In this document: positions 35,286 to 44,115 of the stretch, piece by piece
Numbering within the stretch: position 1 is the first letter of the stretch
How the letters are laid out: each line of letters starts with the position of its first letter
NCBI RefSeq assembly: GCF_000685035.1
Contig: NZ_BAYB01000021.1
Coordinates: 62,001 to 126,000, forward strand
DNA from: Paraburkholderia ferrariae NBRC 106233
GTDB lineage: Bacteria > Pseudomonadota > Gammaproteobacteria > Burkholderiales > Burkholderiaceae
Direction: 5' to 3'
Length of the DNA: 64,000 nt
Program-made: the position numbers and the translations under genes
Notes under the pieces: generated by a model
What the model was told of the DNA's origin: nothing
Database searches by the model: none
The model's input: the letters and a program-made list of their open reading frames with translations, nothing else

Positions 35286-36641
35286 TTACAGCACGTAGCG
35301 CGACAGATCTTCGTCCTGCGCGACTTCGCCGAGCGCGCGATCCACATAGGCGGCATCGACCGTCACGCTCTGGCCCGCATGATTGCCGGCCGAGAACGAC
35401 ACGTCCTCCAGCAGCTTTTCGATCACCGTGTAGAGGCGGCGCGCGCCGATGTTCTCGGTCTTCTCGTTGACCGAGAAGGCGATCTCCGCGAGGCGGCGGA
35501 TGCCGTCGTCGGCGAAGTCGATCTGCACGTCTTCCGTGGCGAGCAGCGCCTGGTACTGCTTGACGAGGCTTGCGTCGGTGGCCACCAGAATCGATTCGAA
35601 GTCCTTCACGGAGAGCGAGTCGAGTTCCACGCGAATCGGGAAACGGCCCTGCAGTTCGGGAATCAGGTCGCTCGGCTTGGCGAGATGGAACGCGCCGCTC
35701 GCGATGAACAGAATGTGGTCGGTCTTCACCATCCCGTACTTCGTGTTGATGGTGGTGCCTTCCACGAGCGGCAGCAGATCGCGCTGCACGCCCTGGCGCG
35801 AGACTTCGCCGCCACCGCTGCCTTCGCTGTTGCGCGAGGCGATCTTGTCGATTTCGTCGAGGAACACAATGCCGTTCTGCTCGACGTTCTGCACGGCCTT
35901 CTGCTTGACCTCTTCGTCGTTGAGCATCTTGCCCGCTTCTTCGTCGGTGAGGACCTTGAGCGCTTCCTTCACCTTGAGCTTGCGGCGCGCCTTCTTGCCG
36001 CCGCCCAGATTGGCGAACATCGAACGGATCTGCTCGGTCATGTCTTCCATGCCCGGCGGCCCCATGATGTCCATGCCGACCTGCGGCAGCTCGACGTCGA
36101 GCTCGATCTCCTTGTCGTCGAGCTGGCCTTCGCGCAGGCGCTTGCGGAAAGTCTGGCGCGTGGCGTTCTCGCTGTCGCTGTGGGCCGCCTCCGGCGAAGA
36201 CGACGAGCCGAAGCCCACCGGCCGCGCGGTGGGCAGCAGGATGTCGAGGATGCGGTCTTCGGCGAGATCGGTCGCCTTGCTGCGCACCTTGCGCATTTCC
36301 GATTCGCGCGTCTGCTTCACCGAGATCTCGATCAGGTCGCGCACGATGCTGTCCACGTCGCGGCCTACGTAGCCCACTTCGGTGAACTTGGTCGCTTCGA
36401 TCTTGATGAAGGGCGCGTCCGCGAGCTTCGCGAGACGGCGGGCGATCTCGGTCTTGCCGACACCCGTCGGCCCGATCATGAGAATGTTCTTCGGCGTGAT
36501 TTCCTGGCGCAGCGGCTCGGCCACCTGCTGGCGGCGCCAGCGGTTGCGCAGCGCCACGGCCACGGCCTTTTTCGCTTTCGCCTGGCCGATGATGTGCTTG
36601 TCGAGTTCCGAGACGATCTCGGCGGGGGTCATGGTGCTCAT
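35286..36641 (-). CDS. hslU: HslU ATPase of the HslVU protease
   Basis: A 451-residue AAA+ unfoldase that feeds substrates to HslV. Walker A 'GPTGVGKTEIARRLA' at about 58, the I-domain at about 110-235, Walker B 'IVFLDEIDKIA' at about 250, sensor and C-terminal 'SRYVL' tail that docks into HslV. AAGGAATCAGG precedes the ATG. Follows hslV after 49 bp in a heat-shock operon. Confidence 0.97.
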   Translation of the reverse strand: MSTMTPAEIVSELDKHIIGQAKAKKAVAVALRNRWRRQQVAEPLRQEITPKNILMIGPTGVGKTEIARRLAKLADAPFIKIEATKFTEVGYVGRDVDSIVRDLIEISVKQTRESEMRKVRSKATDLAEDRILDILLPTARPVGFGSSSSPEAAHSDSENATRQTFRKRLREGQLDDKEIELDVELPQVGMDIMGPPGMEDMTEQIRSMFANLGGGKKARRKLKVKEALKVLTDEEAGKMLNDEEVKQKAVQNVEQNGIVFLDEIDKIASRNSEGSGGGEVSRQGVQRDLLPLVEGTTINTKYGMVKTDHILFIASGAFHLAKPSDLIPELQGRFPIRVELDSLSVKDFESILVATDASLVKQYQALLATEDVQIDFADDGIRRLAEIAFSVNEKTENIGARRLYTVIEKLLEDVSFSAGNHAGQSVTVDAAYVDRALGEVAQDEDLSRYVL

Positions 36642-36690
36642 CCTGATTCCTTCTCGTCTGTACGCGCGTTTTCGTACGTCGCGCGGCGGG

Positions 36691-37227
36691 TTACTCGATG
36701 GTTTCGATCACGCGGTTGTGATTCGTGTAGATGCACATGTCGCCCGCGATTTCGAGCGACTTTTCGACGATCTCGCGCGGCGAGAGCGCGGTGTTGTCGA
36801 CGAGCGCGCGGGCCGCGGCCTGCGCGTACGAGCCGCCCGAGCCGATCGCGCAGATGCCGCCTTCGGGGTCGAGCACGTCGCCGTTGCCGGTGATGACGAG
36901 GGTGGTTTGCGCGTCGGCCGCGATCAGCATGGCTTCGAGGCGGCGCAGCATGCGGTCGGTGCGCCAGTCCTTCGCGAGTTCGACGGCGGCGCGCGTGAGG
37001 TTGCCCTGGTGCTTTTCGAGCTTGGCTTCGAAGCGGTCGAGGAGCGAGAACGCGTCGGCGGTGCCGCCGGCGAAGCCGACCATGACCTTGCCGCCATAGA
37101 TGCGCCGGACCTTCTTCGCGCCACCCTTCATGACGATGTTGCCCAGGGTGACCTGGCCGTCGCCGCCGAGCGCGACCTGGTCGCCGCGGCGCACGGAGAC
37201 GATCGTCGTGCCGTGAAATTGCTCCAT
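36691..37227 (-). CDS. hslV: HslV peptidase of the HslVU protease
   Basis: A 178-residue threonine peptidase. The conserved mature start 'TTIVSVRRGD' is preceded by the six residues MEQFHG, so the catalytic Thr7 must be exposed by removing a short propeptide, instead of by simple Met cleavage as in E. coli. The core motifs 'GDGQVTLGN', 'GFAGGTADAF' and 'AIGSGGSYAQAAARAL' are intact. The start ATG 37227 is preceded by AAGGAACC. A sigma-32-like promoter lies at 37361-37386. Confidence 0.95.
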   Translation of the reverse strand: MEQFHGTTIVSVRRGDQVALGGDGQVTLGNIVMKGGAKKVRRIYGGKVMVGFAGGTADAFSLLDRFEAKLEKHQGNLTRAAVELAKDWRTDRMLRRLEAMLIAADAQTTLVITGNGDVLDPEGGICAIGSGGSYAQAAARALVDNTALSPREIVEKSLEIAGDMCIYTNHNRVIETIE

Positions 37228-37360
37228 GTGGGTTCCTTTTACCGTTGATGCCGGGTGTGACGGACGGGCGCGGCGCCGGCAGGGCCGTAGCCCCTGAAAT
37301 CTGGAGCGCGCCAGGCCGCGCCTCTGCGGAGGCGCGCTCGCGGCGCGTTGTCGGTAGAAG

Positions 37361-37389
37361 TTTAGGGCGGCCGCAGGCAGTTCAAGGGC
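37361..37389 (-). promoter_or_regulatory. Candidate sigma-32 promoter of hslVU
   Basis: On the minus strand CCCTTGAA (37389-37382 region, core CTTGAA at 37386-37381) is followed after 13 bp by CCCTAAA (37367-37361). The -35 matches the heat-shock consensus well and the -10 (CCCCATNT) partly. hslVU is heat-induced in other proteobacteria. Confidence 0.55.
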
Positions 37390-37471
37390 CGCTTGCCCAG
37401 AAAAGCGGGCGCGAGGCGGCGCACAGGGGAAGAGCGTGCATCGGCTTGTCCGGAAAAGCGGCGGCGCAAAA

Positions 37472-37503
37472 ACAAAAAAGCGCACGGGGCTCCGTGCGCT
37501 TTC
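37472..37503 (-). terminator. Rho-independent terminator after dksA
   Basis: Reading the minus strand, AAAGCGCACGG and CCGTGCGCTTT form a perfect 11-bp stem (tight AGCC-type loop) followed by a long T-run (TTTTTTGTTTTT). It lies about 50 bp after the dksA stop and separates dksA from hslVU. Confidence 0.9.
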
Positions 37504-37553
37504 ACGTGAAAGGCGGCAATGCCGTGCGCGCGAGCCGCGCGCCGGCCAGGCGA

Positions 37554-37973
37554 TCAGTCGCCGAACAGCTTCTGGCGCAGCTCGCGGCGCTCCTGCGCTT
37601 CGAGCGACAGCGTGGCCGTGGGCCGTGCGAGCAGACGCGGAATGCCGATCGGCTCGCCGGTTTCCTCGCACCAGCCGTATTCGCCCGAGTCGATGCGCGC
37701 GAGCGACTGCTGCACCTTCTTCAGCAGCTTGCGCTCGCGGTCGCGCGTGCGCAGTTCGAGCGCATGCTCTTCCTCGATGGTCGCACGGTCGGCCGGGTCC
37801 GGCACGATCACGGTTTCGCGCAGGTTCTCGGTGGTCTGGCCCGCATTGCGGAGAATTTCCGCCTGCAGCTGTTCGAGCCGGTTCTTGAAGAAAGCGAGCT
37901 GATCCTCGTTCATGTAATCCTTGTCGCTCATCTTCAGGATTTCGGCTTCAGTCAAGAGTCGTTTCGTCGTCAT
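37554..37973 (-). CDS. dksA: RNA polymerase-binding factor DksA (single-cysteine form)
   Basis: A 139-residue transcription factor that enters the RNA polymerase secondary channel and acts with ppGpp. The coiled coil runs from about 25 to 95 with the tip motif 'DPADRAT' (residues 59-65; the acidic tip residues are present). The C-terminal globular domain keeps only Cys102; positions equivalent to the other zinc cysteines are Thr105, Ser123 and Ala126 ('WCEETGEPIG', 'TLSLEAQER'). The fold is probably stable without zinc, as in C-minus DksA proteins. ATG 37973 fits the family start 'MTTKRLL'. Followed by a strong terminator. Confidence 0.93.
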   Translation of the reverse strand: MTTKRLLTEAEILKMSDKDYMNEDQLAFFKNRLEQLQAEILRNAGQTTENLRETVIVPDPADRATIEEEHALELRTRDRERKLLKKVQQSLARIDSGEYGWCEETGEPIGIPRLLARPTATLSLEAQERRELRQKLFGD

Positions 37974-38576
37974 CTGGCTTGCTTCTTCAATGAGTGAGGC
38001 AAAACTTGCACATATTGCCTGCACTTTTGTGTTGCCCGCAATGGCCTTGTACCGCGCGCCTGTTTCGAGCCGTTGCGCTGGCGGACACGGACGATGTGCT
38101 GTCGTGATGCCCGAAGCGCCGCTGCGGGGCCGAACTCCTCTGGAAACCGGTCTTCAGATGCTCCTGAGGCATGTTTCATACCGGCTGCGCGCCGCGCTGC
38201 GCCGCGTCGTGCTGCCGGTGGGGCCAGACCATCCGGACCGGATTTTCCGAGGGGCCGCCCGTCTTCCTTCCGTACTGGTTGTTCTTGCTGCACCGCCGGC
38301 ACGGCCATAGGCCCTTGCCTGGCCCGTCCCGGCGTGACGTCCCGGGGGAGGCTGCCTGCTTTCCAGTGGGGCCGTATTGTAACTGAATCGCAAACTTGCG
38401 CCGCAGGCGGGAATTCCCGGCTAGCGGCAGCGTGTGTCAGTCGATATCCAGAAAATATAACGCGCCAATGGCGAAAAAGCGATGGTCGGGTACGTTATTT
38501 GGCCGGCTAGCCCACGCAGGGCGGCGGAGTACGGTCGATGCGGCCGGCACGATAATGCTGGCCGCATGGCGGGAGG
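37974..38576. other. dksA leader and flanking region (603 bp), no gene
   Basis: No credible coding sequence on either strand. On the minus strand, TTGCGG (about 38044) and CAATAT (about 38016) could form a dksA promoter with an 18-bp spacer; a TACAAT also occurs near 38375. No convincing riboswitch or tRNA. The region next to the CobW gene end (38440-38576) shows nothing recognisable. Confidence 0.35.
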
Positions 38577-39659
38577 TCAGACGAGGCAGGCGTCGAGGCC
38601 GTCGGTGATGAGGTCTTGCGGCAGGTCGATGCCGATGAACACCATCTTGCTGTTTTTCTTTTCGACCGGCAGCCACTTGGCCGCGAGGTCGCTGCCCATC
38701 ATCTGGTGGACGCCCTGGAACACCACCTTGCGGTCCACGCCCTTCATGTACAGCACGCCCTTGTAGCGCAGGAGGTGTTCGCCGTAGATCTGCAGGATGC
38801 CGCCGAGGAAGTCTTCGAGGCGGTTCGGGTCGAACGGCCGGTCGCTGCGGTACACGAACGACTTGATCTTGTCGTCGTGATGCGCGTGGTGGTGATGGCC
38901 GTGATCGTGGCCTTCGTGGCTGCACTGGCCGTGATCGTGGTCGCAGTCGGCGTGATCGTGCGCATGGTCATGATCGTGATGCGCGTGGTCGTGCTCGTCT
39001 TCCGCGAGGAAGTCCGGATCGATCTCGAGCTTCGCGTTCAGGTTGAAGCCGCGCAGGTCGAACACTTCCTTGATGTCCGCCACGCCGAAGTCCACCTGGC
39101 GGATCTGCGCCTTCGGGTTCATGTGCAGCAGGCGGTGGCGCAGGTCGGCGAGTTCCTTTTCGTCCACGAGGTCGGCCTTCGTGATGAAAAGGCGATCGGC
39201 GAAACCGACCTGGCGCTGCACCACTTCGTGCTCGTCGAGCTGATGGTTGCCGTGTTTGGCATCGACGAGCGTGATGATCGCGTCGAGCAGGAATTCGTCG
39301 GCGATTTCGTTATCCATGAAGAACGTCTGCGCGACCGGGCCCGGATTCGCGAGGCCCGTGGTCTCGATCACCACGCGGTCGAAGTCGAGCTTGCCGTCCT
39401 GCTTTCGCTGCGCGAGATCGCTCAGCACGCGCGCGAGGTCGCCGCGGATCGTGCAGCAGATGCAGCCGTTGCTCATCTGGATGATCTGCTCGTTGCTGTC
39501 CTGCACGAGGATTTCGTTGTCGATGTTCTCTTCGCCGAACTCGTTCTCGATCACGGCGATCTTCATGCCGTGGTTCTCGTTGAGAATGCGCTTGAGCAGC
39601 GTGGTTTTGCCGCTGCCGAGGAAGCCGGTCAGGATGGTGACGGGAATCATGGTTGCCAT
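38577..39659 (-). CDS. Zinc-type CobW/P47K GTPase metallochaperone (ZigA/ZnuG-like)
   Basis: A 360-residue G3E GTPase. Walker A is 'LTGFLGSGKTTLL' (about 9-21); the CXCC metal motif is 'GCICC' in 'MSNGCICCTIRGDL'; the base-recognition motif is 'TKAD'. Between the GTPase and C-terminal CobW domain is a strongly His/Asp-rich loop (about residues 220-270, 'HDHAHHDHDHAHDHADCDHD' and onward), which implies binding of zinc or another metal. The C-terminal domain contains 'LLRYKGVLYMKG'. Such proteins allocate zinc to client enzymes under starvation. A Zur-box-like sequence at 39751-39765 upstream agrees. Confidence 0.88.
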   Translation of the reverse strand: MATMIPVTILTGFLGSGKTTLLKRILNENHGMKIAVIENEFGEENIDNEILVQDSNEQIIQMSNGCICCTIRGDLARVLSDLAQRKQDGKLDFDRVVIETTGLANPGPVAQTFFMDNEIADEFLLDAIITLVDAKHGNHQLDEHEVVQRQVGFADRLFITKADLVDEKELADLRHRLLHMNPKAQIRQVDFGVADIKEVFDLRGFNLNAKLEIDPDFLAEDEHDHAHHDHDHAHDHADCDHDHGQCSHEGHDHGHHHHAHHDDKIKSFVYRSDRPFDPNRLEDFLGGILQIYGEHLLRYKGVLYMKGVDRKVVFQGVHQMMGSDLAAKWLPVEKKNSKMVFIGIDLPQDLITDGLDACLV

Positions 39660-39750
39660 GCTGGATGCCTGTGTTCTGTGCGGTGCGTGGATCGAAACCG
39701 GCCGCTCTCGCTGGTCGCGCCCTTGCCGGGACGCGGCGGCCGTAGTCCGG

Positions 39751-39765
39751 TGTTACAAGATAACT
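39751..39765 (-). promoter_or_regulatory. Possible Zur (zinc uptake regulator) operator
   Basis: TGTTACAAGATAACT has the GTTA-N5-TAAC core of proteobacterial Zur boxes (model TGTTATAATATAACA, 12 of 15 matching). It lies about 92 bp upstream of the CobW-type gene start. Based on pattern only. Confidence 0.4.
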
Positions 39766-39934
39766 CTGGCTATTGAAACATATCTGCGGGCCCGGTGCTC
39801 GTCGTGGCCAGCGGCGGCGGCCTGTCGCCGCTGGCTTGCCTCGCGGCTCGTGCGCCGCTTTGCCGCTGCCGTGATACGGGGAGCGATCGCGCCGCGCCCC
39901 GGCCTGCAACCCCTGCGCAAGCCGATGCGGCCGC

Positions 39935-41137
39935 TCAGGCGATCTGCAGCAACAGGCCCTTCAGGTACTCGCCTTCCGGGAACGCCGTGAGGAGCGGGTG
40001 ATCGACGCCTGCGCCGAGGCGCTTGAGAATGCGGGCGTCCACGCGCGCATCCGCGGCGGCGCCCGCCACGATCTTCTGGAACAGGTCCGCGTCGATGGCG
40101 CCCGAGCACGAATACGTGAACAGCAGGCCGCCCGGGCGCAGCAGCTTGAGGCCCGTGAGGTTGATGTCCTTGTAGGCGCGCGCCGCGCGGTCCACGTGCT
40201 CACGCGAGGCGGCGAACTTGGGCGGATCGAGCACGACGAGATCGAAGCGCTCGCCCTCTTCGTGCAGGCGGCGCAACGTCTTGAAGGCGTCGGCGTCGAG
40301 CCAGGCCGCGCGCGCCGCGTCGAAGCCGTTCGCCTCGACGTTCTTCTGCGCCGTGGCCAGCGCGTCGCCCGACGAATCGATCGATACCACGCGTTTCGCG
40401 CCGCCCTTGAGCGCCGCGAGCGAGAAGCCGCCGGTGTAGCAGAAGCAGTTCAGCACGTCGCGCTCGCGGGCGAAGGTCTGCACGAGCGCGCGGTTGTCGC
40501 GCTGATCGACGTAAAAGCCCGTTTTGTGGCCGTTGCGCACGTCGACGTGATAGCGCACGCCGTTCTCGCTCGTGACGATCGTCCCGGGCGGCTCGTCGCC
40601 CGCCAGCAGGCCGGTGATCTGCTCGAGCCCCTCCTTCTCGCGGATCGACACGTCCGAGCGCTCGTACACGTTCGGGCAGCCCGTGGCCGCCGTGAGCGCG
40701 CCCACGATCGCGTCCTTCCACGCTTCCACGCCCGCCGCCATGAACTGGCAGACCAGCTGGCCGCGCCCGCTGCCGCCGTCCTCGACGTAGCGATCGACGA
40801 TCAGGCCCGGCAGGCCGTCGGCCTCGCCGAAGATCAGGCGCACGGCGCCGGTGCCGCTCACCATGGCGTCGCGATGCGCGACGGCGCGCTGCACGCGGCG
40901 CTTGAAGAACGCGTGATCGATGGGTTCGTTTTCGTCGAAGCTCCAGACGCGGGCGCGGATCTGCGAGTGCGGGCTGTATGCGGCGCGCGCGAGGAAGCGG
41001 CCGTCGTGCGCGCGCACGACGACGGTGGCGCCGGCGGCCGGCTTGCCCTCGACGCGGTCGATCGCGTTGGCATAGACCCACGGATGGCGGCGCAGCAGGG
41101 ATTTTTCTTTCGACGGTTTGAGCGTGACGATATTCAT
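39935..41137 (-). CDS. 23S rRNA m5C1962-type methyltransferase (RlmI-like)
   Basis: A 400-residue class I SAM methyltransferase. The N-terminal PUA-type RNA-binding domain (about 1-75; 'RRHPWVYANAIDRVEGKP') is followed by an EEHEE-like domain and a Rossmann fold with 'DVLNCFCYTGGFSLAAL', 'VLDPPKF' (motif IV) and 'LLFTYSCSGAIDADLF' (Cys likely catalytic). This matches RlmI/YccW. ATG 41137 was preferred over 41176 because 'MNIVTLKPSKEKSLLRR' is the family start. It follows xerC after about 80 bp. Confidence 0.9.
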   Translation of the reverse strand: MNIVTLKPSKEKSLLRRHPWVYANAIDRVEGKPAAGATVVVRAHDGRFLARAAYSPHSQIRARVWSFDENEPIDHAFFKRRVQRAVAHRDAMVSGTGAVRLIFGEADGLPGLIVDRYVEDGGSGRGQLVCQFMAAGVEAWKDAIVGALTAATGCPNVYERSDVSIREKEGLEQITGLLAGDEPPGTIVTSENGVRYHVDVRNGHKTGFYVDQRDNRALVQTFARERDVLNCFCYTGGFSLAALKGGAKRVVSIDSSGDALATAQKNVEANGFDAARAAWLDADAFKTLRRLHEEGERFDLVVLDPPKFAASREHVDRAARAYKDINLTGLKLLRPGGLLFTYSCSGAIDADLFQKIVAGAAADARVDARILKRLGAGVDHPLLTAFPEGEYLKGLLLQIA

Positions 41138-41218
41138 AACGGGTTCAGTACGGAAAAGCGCGGCGCTGCGCGGCACGAGGCGTCCGGTGCGGACTGCCCT
41201 GGCGCGCGCCGCAAGGCA

Positions 41219-42157
41219 TCAATCGCGTTTCTTCGCGCGCGGATGCGCGCTGTCGTAGACCTTCGCGAGATGCTGGAAATCGAGCGACGTATAGACCTGG
41301 GTGGCCGCGATGCTCGCGTGGCCGAGCAGCTCCTGCACCGCGCGCAGATCGCCGCTCGACTGCAGCAGATGGGTGGCGAACGAGTGGCGCAGCACGTGCG
41401 GATGAACGTTCGCCGGAATGCCCGCCGTGAGCGCCGCGCGCTTCACGCGCTCGCGCACCACGCCGGGCGCCATGCGGTTGCCGCGCACGGAGAGAAAGAG
41501 CGGGGCGTCGTCGTGCTTCACGAAGGTGTCGCGCACGGCCAGCCAGGCGTCGAGGGCGTCGAGCGCCTTGCGCCCCACCGGCACGACGCGGTGCCGGTCG
41601 CCCTTGCCGTGGACTTCGACTTCGGCGGCGTCGCGCTTGAGCCAGCCCGCCGACTCGTAGCCGTCGCGCCGTACGTAGCGCGCGTCGAGCCCGACGAGCT
41701 CGGCGAGCCGCAGCCCCGACGAGTAGAACAGTTCGAGCATCGCGCGGTCGCGCAGCGCCTCGGTGCTGTTGCCGTGTGCGCCGGCGGGCAGCGGGGCTTC
41801 CATGAGACGCTGGGTATCGTCGACGGAGAGCGCCTTCGGCAGCGTTTTGGCCTGCTTCGGCGCGCGCACGGCGGCCACCGGATTCGCTTCGAGTTCGACG
41901 CGGCCCGCGAGCCAGCGGTAGAACGCGCGCCATGCCGACAGCCGGTGCGCGATGGAGCGCGCCGACAGGCCGCCCGCATGCGCGCGCGCCACGGCGCCGC
42001 GCACGTCGGCGGCCGAGAGCTGTTCCAGCGGACGGCCGTTCGCGAGCTTCTTCAACTCGTCGAGCTCGTGCGTATAGGCGCGCAGCGTGTGCGCCGAAAG
42101 CCGCCGCTCGTGCTCGAGGCTGGCGAGGTAGTCGGCGATCGGGTCGGTCGGGTTCAC
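41219..42157 (-). CDS. xerC: Tyrosine recombinase XerC
   Basis: A 312-residue recombinase that, with XerD, resolves chromosome dimers at dif. The N-terminal core-binding domain is followed by the catalytic residues: Arg in 'YSSGLRLAEL' (about 180), Lys in 'VHGKGDRHR', His-x-x-Arg in 'HVLRHSFATHLL' (about 260), His in 'LLGHASIAAT' and the nucleophile Tyr in 'TQVYTSLD' (about 297). Length and the dapF-DUF484-xerC context, as in E. coli, mark XerC rather than a phage integrase. Confidence 0.95.
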   Translation of the reverse strand: MNPTDPIADYLASLEHERRLSAHTLRAYTHELDELKKLANGRPLEQLSAADVRGAVARAHAGGLSARSIAHRLSAWRAFYRWLAGRVELEANPVAAVRAPKQAKTLPKALSVDDTQRLMEAPLPAGAHGNSTEALRDRAMLELFYSSGLRLAELVGLDARYVRRDGYESAGWLKRDAAEVEVHGKGDRHRVVPVGRKALDALDAWLAVRDTFVKHDDAPLFLSVRGNRMAPGVVRERVKRAALTAGIPANVHPHVLRHSFATHLLQSSGDLRAVQELLGHASIAATQVYTSLDFQHLAKVYDSAHPRAKKRD

Positions 42158-42193
42158 GGTGGCGGCGCCTGGGGCTCGAACGTTCGGGCAGGC

Positions 42194-42877
42194 TCAGTGC
42201 GGCAGCAGGCGCGTGAGCGCCGCGCTCGCGAGCGCGCCGATCTGCGTGAGAAAGTCGGTGGCCATGCCGTCGTGAAAGCGCCGCGGATCGGGCGAGCCCA
42301 TCACCAGCAGGCCGAACACGTCGCCCTCGGGCTCGCTCTTGCCTTCGGCGTCGGGCGTGCGCAGCGCGATCAGCGCGACCGACTGCGGCGCGCCCTGCGC
42401 CGCATCGAGCCACTGCGCGGCTTCGAAGCCCGAGTTCGCGCCGCAGTAGGGCACCGCGAGACTGCTGGCGAAAAGGCGCACCTCCTCGCCGGTATGGCGC
42501 GCGAAATCGGCCTGGGCGTAGGCTTCGGCGACGTCCCAGAGGCGCAGCGCCGCGAGCGGCACGTCGAAGACGTCGAGCAGGTTCTGCGTGATCGTGCGCG
42601 GCAGCGCGTACGGGTCGCGTTCGGCGATCACGCGCTGGGTCCAGCGGCCGAACTTCGTCGCGATGCTGTCGTTCTCGTGACCGTAGCGCAGCAGTTCCGA
42701 AAGACGGCGCTCCAGATGCTTGTTCTTCTCGCGCAGCATTTCCATCTGCCGCTCCTGCAGCGACACGGCGGCCTTGCCGTGCGGGTTGCCGAGCTTGATC
42801 GTCGAGAGCAGTTCGGCGTGCTCGACGAAGAACTCGGGATTGGCAAGCAGGTAGTCGGCGACTTCGCGATCGTTCAT
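42194..42877 (-). CDS. DUF484 family protein
   Basis: A 227-residue protein. N-terminal 'VADYLLANPEFFVEHAELLS' and 'LQERQMEMLREKNKHLERRL' give the family start plus a coiled coil (about 36-65); the remainder resembles a GAF-like fold ending in 'TDFLTQIGALASAALTRLL'. DUF484 genes sit between dapF and xerC in many proteobacteria but the function is unknown. Confidence 0.9.
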   Translation of the reverse strand: MNDREVADYLLANPEFFVEHAELLSTIKLGNPHGKAAVSLQERQMEMLREKNKHLERRLSELLRYGHENDSIATKFGRWTQRVIAERDPYALPRTITQNLLDVFDVPLAALRLWDVAEAYAQADFARHTGEEVRLFASSLAVPYCGANSGFEAAQWLDAAQGAPQSVALIALRTPDAEGKSEPEGDVFGLLVMGSPDPRRFHDGMATDFLTQIGALASAALTRLLPH

Positions 42878-43036
42878 GTTGTTGGCGCGTTGTGAGCAAA
42901 AGGCGCGCGGGGCGCACCGGCTGGACAGCGTGAAACGGTGAATCGGATGCCGGCCTCCTCAGGCCGGCGTGGGGCGACGCGGACCGGCGTGGGCCGAAGC
43001 GGGCCGGGTCTGACCTGAGCAGGCCCGGGCAGCAGC

Positions 43037-43903
43037 TCAGTCGGCCAGCTCGATTTCGCCTTCGAAAACGGTCGCCGCGGGGCCGGCCATCGTGAGCGCG
43101 GCGGACTCGTCGCGCGCGCCGTCCCAGGCGATCGTCAGCATGCCGCCGTGCGTATGCACCTTGACCGGCGAATCGAGCAGCCCGCGGCGGATGCCCGCGG
43201 CCACCGCCGCGCATGCGCCCGTGCCGCACGCGAGCGTTTCGCCCGCGCCGCGCTCGTACACGCGCAGCTTCACTTCGTTGCGCGCGACGATCTGCATGAA
43301 GCCGGCGTTCACCTTCTGCGGGAAGCGCGCGTGCGCCTCGACCACGGGGCCTTCGACCAGCACGGGGAACGCCTCCACGTCGTCCACCACCTGCACCGCG
43401 TGCGGGTTGCCCATGGAGACGGCCGAAATCCAGCGCGTCTGGCCGTTCACGTCGAGCGGCCAGAGCGTGTCGTTGCCTTCGCGGCGGCCTTCGAGGCCGC
43501 TCGCGTCGAACGGTACGCGCGCCGGCTCGAATGTGGGGCTGCTCATGTCGACGACGACTTCGCCGTTCTCCTGCATCGCGAGCGTGATCGTGCCGTTCTG
43601 GACCTGGACGCGCACGCGGTTCGCTTCGGTGAGCTTGCGGTCGCGGACGAACTTCACGAAGCAGCGCGCGCCGTTGCCGCAGTGCTCGACCTCGCCGCCG
43701 TCGCAATTGAAGATGCGGTAGCGGAAATCGACGCCTTCGACGGTGGGCTTTTCGACGACCAGCAGTTGATCGGCGCCGATGCCGAAATGGCGGTCGGCGA
43801 GCGCGCGCACGCGCCCGGGCGTGAGCGCGAGGGGCTGGCTATAGCCGTCGAGCACGACGAAGTCGTTGCCGGCGCCGTGCATTTTGGTGAATTTGAGCTT
43901 CAC
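43037..43903 (-). CDS. dapF: Diaminopimelate epimerase DapF
   Basis: A 288-residue cofactor-independent epimerase converting LL- to meso-diaminopimelate for lysine and peptidoglycan. The two catalytic cysteines are in 'EHCGNGARC' and 'LACGTGACAA', in the two mirrored domains. Starts 'MKLKFTKMHGAGNDFVVLDG', the family start. Between the LpxL-like gene and DUF484. Confidence 0.96.
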   Translation of the reverse strand: MKLKFTKMHGAGNDFVVLDGYSQPLALTPGRVRALADRHFGIGADQLLVVEKPTVEGVDFRYRIFNCDGGEVEHCGNGARCFVKFVRDRKLTEANRVRVQVQNGTITLAMQENGEVVVDMSSPTFEPARVPFDASGLEGRREGNDTLWPLDVNGQTRWISAVSMGNPHAVQVVDDVEAFPVLVEGPVVEAHARFPQKVNAGFMQIVARNEVKLRVYERGAGETLACGTGACAAVAAGIRRGLLDSPVKVHTHGGMLTIAWDGARDESAALTMAGPAATVFEGEIELAD

Positions 43904-44115
43904 GTTTTGCGTCTTTCCTTGCTGCTATTGCGTTGCCCGGTGCGTTGCGCGGATGCGCCGGGCCGGCGCAGGGCATTCAGGCGAGCCGTGCGGCGGCGGA
44001 TTGGGCGTGTCGGGCTGATAGCGAATGATACACGGTGCGATGGAGGGGCCGCAGAGGCCGGGGGCGCCAGCGTCTCCGGGCGGCGTGGCCGATCCGGCCG
44101 ATCCGTTGCGCCCCT

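Larger units (their letters stand above)
37228..37553. other. hslV upstream region (326 bp), no gene
   Basis: It holds the hslV leader, the candidate sigma-32 promoter and the dksA terminator, each listed separately. I see no coding sequence. Confidence 0.6.

Noticed and set aside
41219..42157. Phage integrase
   Set aside because: The tyrosine recombinase has XerC length and sits in the dapF-DUF484-xerC context, so it is housekeeping.
39998..42895. About 965-codon plus-strand frame across rlmI, xerC and DUF484
   Set aside because: It spans three real minus-strand genes and their gaps and is Arg/Ala/His-rich. It is a shadow.
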